Below, piece after piece: positions 57,022-64,000 of a DNA stretch of 64,000 bases (its first letter is position 1; each line of letters opens with the position of its first letter). The position numbers and the translations under genes were made by a program. This DNA comes from Cladorrhinum sp. PSN259. Lineage: Eukaryota > Ascomycota > Sordariomycetes > Sordariales > Podosporaceae. The stretch spans positions 283,147 through 347,146 of the forward strand of contig MU867103.1 in assembly GCA_033725935.1 (NCBI GenBank). The letters run 5' to 3'. Below the pieces are notes generated by a model that saw only the letters and a program-made list of their open reading frames with translations, was not told the origin of the DNA and did no database searches.

Positions 57022-57534
57022 GAAAACAGTCATCAAGTCATAACATCACCAATCAGTACTTCCCATATGAAGGGGGAAAAAATTCCCGTCAAAAAGCAGA
57101 GCAAAAGCCAAATAATGCATATGTTGCAAACTTTTCTTGAAAAGGCAAGATGAAATCCTTCACTCCAAAATCATCACAACACAAAAACATTAAGCGATAG
57201 ACTTTGACATGCTTCCCGAATGCCCATCGTACAAAAGCCCAAGCGAACGTGATTCTTTCCAAAAGAAAAATTTTAATCCAACAACAAACAACATAGACAA
57301 CGCGGCATTCATCATCATCTTATCCTTCAATCCATTTCCCCAATCATCAGAACCATGAAAACAAAACTCCAAAAGCAAATCCAGGCCCAGCTAAATCAAG
57401 CCGTGTGTGTGAAACACGATTTCCTTATTATTTCTTTCCGCTTAAATGAAATGATCATAATGTAAAAGAGAAAAAGACAATAAGAAAAACGTATATACAG
57501 CCATAAATTTTGGATGAGAATAGTACGATATGAT

Positions 57535-59576
57535 TCACATGACGAACAATAAATCCGTATCTGTAAAGCTCCGCCAAATTATTATGGGTCAAACAGTCAG
57601 TCAATCCGGACGCGCTTTGAACGTAGTCACAAGAAAGGGCGCCATCTCACCAAGCGGGTGACTACACGAGAGCTGCGGCTTCTGGGTGTAACGAGTCTGT
57701 AGTTCGTCCCGAATGCTGTTGAGCAGCTGCACGTAGCTCTGCTGTGGGTTTTTCTTGAGTGCGGTAATGAAGGCCCAGGACATGGCACCTGTAGCCTGAG
57801 AAGCAATGGTTGCGTCGGCACTAGAGATTATTCGAGTTAGTTCGTTTGGCCTTTGCATGTTGGGGCTGAACAATGAATGAGGGGTATGGTAGGAAAGAAG
57901 TGATTGGGAGGGGTGGGTAGTGATTGCAACATGACCTGCTGCCCTAGATTCGAAGTCACAACCATCGAATTGGCTGCGCTTTGGGGCTAAAGCGGAGATC
58001 ATAAAACAGCCTGTTATTGAAGCCAAGCCTGTAACCATGCCGCAAGGATATATGCCGGCCGGTTCACAGCAGCCAACAAGGTATGGCCGAGTCTATCGGT
58101 TTCAGACGCCAGGGGTTGTAAATGGTCCAACCAGGTTTTCAAGATTGTTCACAAACAAACATTGGATGGCTTGATGTCCAAACATTCCGTAAAAGAAATG
58201 CGAGAAAAACAAAAGAGAACTCAAAGAGAAGGGGTTAGAAAGAGGGGTGGCAGAAAAGGGGTATACGAACGAGGTTTGATCGTCCTTGCTTCCAGAAAAC
58301 ATGACAACATCGGCCGGCGAAGTCTTGGTAGCGAGAGCGCGGGCATGGGCATCTTCACCACCAGATGCCTTCTTGAAGAATCCCATGATATTGTTGGCAA
58401 CAGCGCTGAGGTCGCCCTGGCTGTATGCGGAAAGAACACCAAGGAGGCCTTGTCCAGCCTCCTTGGCAAGATTAGGCTCCTTGAGAATGCCCTGGGTAGA
58501 ATAGATGTAAGGGAGATCCAGAGCGGTTCCGGAATGGCATGAGTCGAAGATGGCCGTTAGTCGTACTCCTGGGTGTAATGGCCGTACCATAATCCTGTGC
58601 ATCTCATCATCCGTAATATGGCCGACTTGCCGGAAGTCGACCGGGTAAATAACCTCATCGTACCCATCTTCCTCATCACCATCGAGGTCTTTCGTCTGAC
58701 CGCCGTGACCTGCCAGAGAGTTAGAGGAGGCTTGTGTAGCCGGTACAAAAAAGACCACTCACCAGAGTAGTGGAAAAACAGCGAGTCGTTCGAGCGAGCA
58801 TCCTTAACTAGCCAATGCATGGCTCTGAGGATGTTTTGCTTCGTAGGCTGGCTCATTGGGTTTTGTTGATCATCTGTAAGGATGACCATATCCTCTCGCT
58901 TATATCCGAAGTTGTCGACCAGGTACGATGACATGTTCCGGACATCGTTGATGCATCCTCGAAGCTGGCCTCGCTGGCTAAAGTAGTTGATTCCGATTAA
59001 CAATGCTTTCCTCCTGCCTGTGCATTGCGAGTACTGGAATGCATATCCTTGAGGAGCCCCGTAGCCGAAATGCTGAGGAGTCTGGGGCGGTGGCGGCGGT
59101 GCCTGGTGGTTACCGTGGACGAACGAATTCGAGTTCACCGAAGGCATGTCTTCAACCGTCGTCAGAATCTCCAGTCAGTTTGGGGCAATTGTTGAGCAAC
59201 ACTCACTTGGTCTTCCGTAATGTTCTGGTGGTGGCTGCTGTGGAGGGTGCTGTGGGTAACCCTGAGGAGGCGGCTGTATGTTTTGGTTCTTTTAGTCTTT
59301 TGCAATTCGTTTTTCTCTTGAGCGGGCCAACATATGACGGACCTGTTGATATCCATAGGACTGAGGCGGCGGTGGCTGTTGGTAGCCATACTGAGGGCCG
59401 GCTGGTGGTGGAGGACCCTGTTGGAAGCCATAGTTTTGGGGACTTTGGGTCATGTCAGCGCCGTAGAAGTTTCAAGTTTGAGGTCGGTTTGGCCCATACG
59501 GATAATATCCACCATACTGCTGTTGCGGCGGAGGAGCATAACCCCCACCATAACCGGCACCGGGATATCCAGACAT
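57535..59576 (-). CDS. Metacaspase (type I, caspase-like cysteine protease)
   Basis: Seven exons (59576-59500, 59442-59343, 59273-59207, 59149-58763, 58709-58271, 57820-57651, 57560-57535) join to 421 aa. The N-terminal prodomain (about residues 1-110) is Gln/Pro/Tyr/Gly-rich. The p20 part has RKALLIGINYF, GCINDVRNMSSYL, His212 in YSGHGGQT and Cys268 in IFDSCHSG, so the catalytic dyad is intact. The p10 part has VVMFSGSKDDQTSADATI, GAMSWAFITALKKNP and SCSHPLDTDLLFVM. Intron 1 (57 nt) removes an in-frame TGA. The last intron (90 nt) gives a 26-nt terminal exon that restores the usual family C-terminus. Intron 5 is 450 nt. Family members cleave after Arg/Lys and act in stress, ageing and cell death. 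Confidence 0.92.
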
Positions 59577-62500
59577 GATTATATCGGGAGGTGTTGGCTA
59601 ATGGGCCGAAGAGGGCCTCTCACGCGGCGAGGGGACGCGGCTCTGGGAGTGGGCGAGTGCTCGAGGGGGGACCTAAGAAGGTACCAAGGGAAAACGGGCG
59701 CTTGTGGAGGTTTATAAACGCGCTCGAATGGAAGAGTGGATTCGGGGTCGCGATGGTTAATTGACGTTGACTGTCCGCAGCAATGAACGTGAGCACGGTG
59801 CTGAGCCCCAATAGAGGAGTCGATGGAGACGTGGCGTGCGGGATGAAGCGATAAGCCCGGGGGGACGGGCGACGGGGAACGGGGGACGGCAAAGAACCCG
59901 GAGAGTACCCGGCAGGGCGGTCAAGGGCAAAGGACTGGCTGGGGCACAAGACAAGTTGGGAGGTACCAGAGATGGGATTGGGACTTGGAGGTTCCTCAAA
60001 CAAACGTCAAGTTGGAACCAGGATCAGCACACTCACCTTGTATCTCTAGCCGCAGGGGGGTGTTGATGGGCACAAGGGGTCCGCTTTTCGATTGCCGTTT
60101 CTTCCAGAAAATGGGTGGATGAGTGGATGGGTGAGAGACGAGGGATGGGCCTCTACAATGCGGCGATAAGTGCGGCCAACGATGCTGGCTAGACTGCGGC
60201 CCAAAACAAAGCTTCACTTTGCAGTGTTACACGCAGGGCTAGAAAAGGCGGGCAGCGAGGTGGATGGTCGGGGACAGGAAAGATGAGCTTGAGGGTGGGT
60301 GGGGCTGCAAAGGGTCAGAAGTGCGGGCACGCAATGTTTCAATTGGGCGAGCGCGGTCATCCAACTGGACCGAACTGGGGAACTTGACGATCAGTGCCAA
60401 GAAACGTGGGTGCGGGACTAGAGGTTGGCGAAAGCGAGACACTTTTCATCATCATTTGAGATTGATCTGTAGTCAATCAATCAATCCATCAATCCATCAA
60501 TCACCTCCCCCTTTCTCCTACATGCAGCAGCAAACAGTCTTTGCCGCCCTCTCTTGAGGCGAAACCAACCTCAGCTTTCTAGCCGCTCAGCTTGCCGAGT
60601 AATTAGGGCCAGCCCAGCTGAGCTAAGCTTTGCGCGAGATCTCGGGGGTAGCTCCCAAGAGGTGTTGCTCCTCCGGTTTATCGATCAAAACACCTGTGTT
60701 TGTTGACGCCGCACAACATCAAAACCGCTCCTTGGCCACAGCCCCCCAATTTCTCTTTGCAGCAGTATTTTAGGGATATTGCGGCCGTTGAGCCCAAGAC
60801 AGACAAATGTCCAGTGCATCTGTCAATGTTTCGATGGGGCCGGAAAATATGCAGACAAAGCCACCGGACACAACCGCAGGTATTGATAGTTCATGCAACC
60901 CCAGTGTCAGAAAACGGTTCTCTGCTCCGAAACAATGCCCATCCAAGTGCCGGCGGTGCATCTGCAACCCCGGACGCTAACCCTTTTGCAAACCGCCACG
61001 TCCGTTTGGGATGGGGAAGAATTGCGCTTTCCATCCCCGGACTCTTCGGGTCCCCTTTTCAGAGATTTTGGGAAAGTCTGGGACTTTCTGTGGTTTTGCG
61101 GCTTCTAGTTTGTGCAGATGTCGTTCGAGAAAGACGGCCTGCTCATGTATGAGTCCCAGATTGGTTTAGTCTCGGATCTGACCGAGGGCATCTATTGGCC
61201 ATAACCGGGGAAGCTATCGATGTGGAGCTGCTGAACAATGACAGGCGACCACTCACAGATTGGCGAGGGACAAGGGTCAGCCAATCTAATGAACCTTCAA
61301 CATCAATCGATATCAAAGGGCAAGTGCCCAGCGCCAAACAACGTTGTTGTTTTCTTCGTTTTGAGTATGCGTAGGCGAGTGTTTGATGCCATCGCCATTC
61401 CTTAATGCACAATTTCGGCTGTGGAATGACTACTCGATCGATCGAACCAACCACCTTCTTCACGCAGTTTTTTTCTTTTGACTGATCTCACGCTCACAAA
61501 TAAAAAGCCAGTGGAGGCAACGCCGAAGTAGCATCGCCGAGATGTACCTCCTCCGGCCCGGGTGAGACATTGACAATGCCACGCAGCCTTACTTGCATCA
61601 AGGGGGGATGGTGACAAGCAGCCACACACACCACGGACCACTAGCTTGTTTCTCTTCGATCAAACCTCCTCCACAGATGAGGATTCCCCAGACAAGCCTT
61701 GTGCATCATTCTGCTCCCTCGCTCGGGGAGGCTGTGCAACGGTCTCCACAGCTAGCGTCACTCAACGACAAACCCAGATCTTCCCCCATGTGTGGTAACA
61801 GTGGTGGAGGCCCTGGAGACCTTTGTTCATCTAACCGGCCCTTTCGGGCATCGAGTGAGGCACACCGCTAGCTCCCGAGTCCCTTGCGATGACGTCTTGG
61901 GTGATGGATGGGACCTCCCCGTCTCCGTACCAGATTCTCGGGATCCAAGGTCCTTGATCAAGCATGCGCCACACTAGGGGGTAGGTTTCGGGATGTGTAT
62001 TACCATCCGGCCGGGTTCCTGTCAATCTGTTTCTATTCCTGATTACGGTTAGGATACACCACAGTATACATACGGATAACGGAGGAACCTAACCTTATTT
62101 GTTGACCGACGCCGGAGAGGTCTCCCGTCGACTAGGTCATTATCTCCGAATGCACCGGTGGTGAGTTAAACAAACCCACGCTGCTCCAGCCTCCATTTTC
62201 TCAGACCCTTGATGAGCTCAAGTGTGCCTTGCGGATCAACACCATGACCTCTATCACATCCCAGCTAAGCTGAGCTCCAAACAACCCTCATCTTTACTCA
62301 AAACGGGGGAAAAGAGGCCTCACTCATGGCATACGTTCACTCACTTGTTTCACCAGCGTGACACACGGGATGTTTTCACGCCCTAGCCAAGCACCTGCAA
62401 GTCATGTCGCTACGCATATCAATAAGGGTCCTCCTATAGACCCAATCCATAATGCAGGGTTGTTGTCACTGCTAACCGCCCTGCATGGAATTTGCTGCAA

Positions 62501-63369
62501 GGGGCAAGATTCTGAGCTGCACGTTTTGTTCCTTCGCTAGACTGGAGGGAATGTGGTGAAGCTGCAAAGTCATGTCGGTGAGAACCCAGAAGCACGTGTT
62601 CTTGTGGTCTAGTGGCATCTGGCGTGATAACTAGATATGTGGGCTTCAGGTGGAGCGTCACGGGCTAGTTGAGCACTGACGAGCAGGTATGCGCACAGAA
62701 ACATACCAGAAAGCGACAGCGAAAGACTTTATCGTTTCCCAGCACCGTGTTCTGACGAATTGTGTCAGACTGACAACCTATACCTTCAAAACATATTCTT
62801 GATCTGGTATAGCACATATTCTAATTATCCACGTCAGATGTTTACATGCCCACATGTCGTTACAACTTAGAGCAGACGATATAAAGACCCTCCCAAGATC
62901 TGTTTACATCCCATTACACCCATTAGTCCAAGCATACAGAAAGACAAAACAAGCACACCTGTAGACACCTCATGCATGCGTGTTTAACCAACATACGTCC
63001 AACTCTTTTGTACTTTGATATATTCATCTTGACAACAACAAGAGAGAAAATAGCGAGTGTCGTTTGTTGAAAAAACCCCATCATCCACTCAACCTTCACA
63101 GGGGTATAAATACATGCACACATATATCTTTCATCGTAATTCCTCATCCCAAATAATAGCTCCTCCCTCCCTTCCTTCCCTCTCCTCCAACCACAAATCA
63201 GGTAAACAAAAACACAACAGAATGAGAAAAAACATGTCACCAAACACACTTCCATCCCCATAGAAAAGAAACACAGCAACACACACACACACACAACACC
63301 GCAGAACGACCCACAGCACGACTGCACATCCCTGAAAGGATATCATCTTCAACCCCTAGTACCAATCAT
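59577..63369. other. Long intergenic region, no gene supported
   Basis: About 3.8 kb. It starts with the metacaspase promoter and ends with the 3' flank of the right-edge gene. Frames of up to 150 codons on both strands lack motifs. An imperfect AATC/CATC tandem block lies at about 60473-60503 and a 7-bp inverted repeat GGTTAGG/CCTAACC at about 62048-62095. No tRNA or 5S rRNA gene was recognised. Confidence 0.5.
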
Positions 63370-63905
63370 CTACATGGCCTTCCCAACCCCCTGACTCCTT
63401 CCACTCCCGTTACTCCCTCTCCTTCCCGCCGCCCTAGTCTCTTTATCCTCCTCACCTCCTCCTACCCATCCCGCAGAAACACTTCCAGTAGTACTCCCAG
63501 TACCCAAAGGTCCCACATCAGGTCCCGGATCGCTCCAGTAATCCCCAAGACTGATACCGCTCGAGTACTTTGACGTGAAGCTTTCGGCTCTGACATGTGC
63601 TCCGGCTGGTTTCCTTACTCCCCCATTCCCATTCCTCCCGGTGGTGCCCACAAGACTACTCAGCGCGCTGACTTGCGAGTTCCGCCCCCCAATGCTCGAG
63701 TTCCCTGCTGTGCCGGCATTGCTACTGATGATGCTCAGTTTGTTCGCCGAGGGGGGAGGAAAAAAAGCAGTAGCAGTGCTGGGCAACTCGAGATCAAAGG
63801 GGTCAGAGCGGAATTTATTCCGGTTGGTGGTGACGAATGATCCCACGCTGGCCAGCGAGTCTCTGCCGATGCCGGGCGTGGTGGGAGGAGGTGCGAGGTT
63901 GATGA

Positions 63906-63999
<94 letters not shown>

Positions 64000-64000
64000 G
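63370..64000 (-). CDS. 3' part of an unidentified protein with poly-Asn tract (partial, runs off the window)
   Basis: The minus-strand frame is open from the window edge to TAG at 63370-63372, about 209 codons. Entering from the edge it encodes at least 31 consecutive Asn codons (AAC), then IINLAPPPTTPGIGRDSLAS and a Ser/Gly/Thr-rich C-terminal tail. Conserved-looking pieces are NKFRSDPFDLELP and RAESFTSKYSSGISL followed by GDYWSDPGPDVGP. No domain is recognised; this looks like the disordered cytosolic tail of a larger protein. The reading frame through the repeat is the only one that continues into the tail, which supports translation as Asn rather than Gln or Thr. Confidence 0.6.
63906..64000. 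repeat. (GTT)n trinucleotide microsatellite, at least 31 units, cut by window edge
   Basis: Perfect uninterrupted GTT repeat on the plus strand, AAC on the minus strand, continuing to the last base of the window. It lies inside the minus-strand coding frame and encodes poly-Asn. Confidence 0.95.

Larger units (their letters stand above)
55491..57534. other. Convergent 3' intergenic region with microsatellites
   Basis: About 2.0 kb between convergent stop codons. It holds (CA)n at about 56231-56249, a C10/A13 tract at about 56311-56336, (TC)n at 56742-56770 and (TA)13 at 56991-57016. It is otherwise AT-rich. No gene with motifs was found; it probably includes the 3' UTRs. Confidence 0.55.

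Noticed and set aside
59460..59576. Metacaspase as a pseudogene because of an in-frame TGA
   Set aside because: A 57-nt intron with donor, branch and acceptor in frame removes the stop, and all downstream domains are intact.
62048..62095. GGTTAGG ... CCTAACC as telomere-like or transposon terminal repeats
   Set aside because: Arms are only 7 bp, no TTAGGG array is present, and there is no transposase or target duplication.

Overview
The window comes from a filamentous ascomycete, probably a member of the Sordariomycetes. Most genes carry short spliceosomal introns of 49-112 bp, with GTRNGT-like donors and CTAAC/CTGAC branch motifs. The gene set is that of a free-living fungal nucleus: POM152, complex I 40 kDa subunit, RBD2, metacaspase, GAA1 and YTP1. 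No tRNA, rRNA, transposon, CRISPR array or secondary-metabolite cluster was recognised. Coding starts and splice junctions were rebuilt by hand; every proposed multi-exon gene keeps frame from start to stop.

Layout. 1-6.8 kb: gene-poor, rich in homopolymers. 6.8-8.0 kb: one disordered hypothetical protein (-). 8.0-12.1 kb: gene-poor. 12.1-16.0 kb: nucleoporin POM152 (-). 17.1-19.9 kb: UCH37/BAP1-type deubiquitinase with a long repeat-bearing N-terminus (+). 21.0-22.0 kb: phosphatidylserine synthase (+). 22.5-24.9 kb: threonyl-tRNA synthetase (-). 25.5-27.6 kb: FBXO21-like F-box protein (+). 28.6-30.5 kb: YTP1-like membrane protein (-). 33.2-34.3 kb: LACTB2-like metallo-beta-lactamase-fold protein (-). 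35.3-37.2 kb: UBP8/USP22-type deubiquitinase (+). 37.8-39.1 kb: EFM5-type methyltransferase (-). 39.4-40.8 kb: complex I NDUFA9-type subunit (-). 41.3-42.5 kb: proteasome lid RPN9 (+). 43.0-45.0 kb: GPI transamidase GAA1 (-). 45.4-46.4 kb: rhomboid RBD2 (-). 47.4-49.9 kb: mitochondrial aconitase (-). 52.1-52.6 kb: BUD20 (+). 53.4-55.5 kb: HAD protein of the predicted Swiss-Army-Knife RNA-repair family (+). 57.5-59.6 kb: metacaspase (-). 63.4-64 kb: 3' part of a gene running off the edge through an (AAC)n poly-Asn tract (-).

Functional themes. Four genes belong to the ubiquitin-proteasome system: the UCH37-like enzyme, the F-box protein, UBP8 and RPN9. Several serve mitochondria: NDUFA9 homologue, aconitase and possibly LACTB2. 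Others act in membrane or lipid biology: CHO1, GAA1, RBD2 and YTP1. The genes look like independent housekeeping loci rather than a co-regulated cluster.

The most interesting signals are: (1) nine degenerate G-[SGR]-[QR]-K basic motifs alternating with acidic stretches in front of the UCH catalytic domain; (2) a bipartite CCAAT-N12-GAT site upstream of aconitase that fits the reported CBC:HapX iron-regulatory code; (3) easily missed gene structures, namely a stop-containing 57-nt intron and 26-nt terminal exon in the metacaspase, a stop-free 63-nt intron in RBD2, and 11- and 16-nt first exons in EFM5 and GAA1; and (4) two unusually long introns, one of them a 310-nt strand-asymmetric pyrimidine-rich intron.
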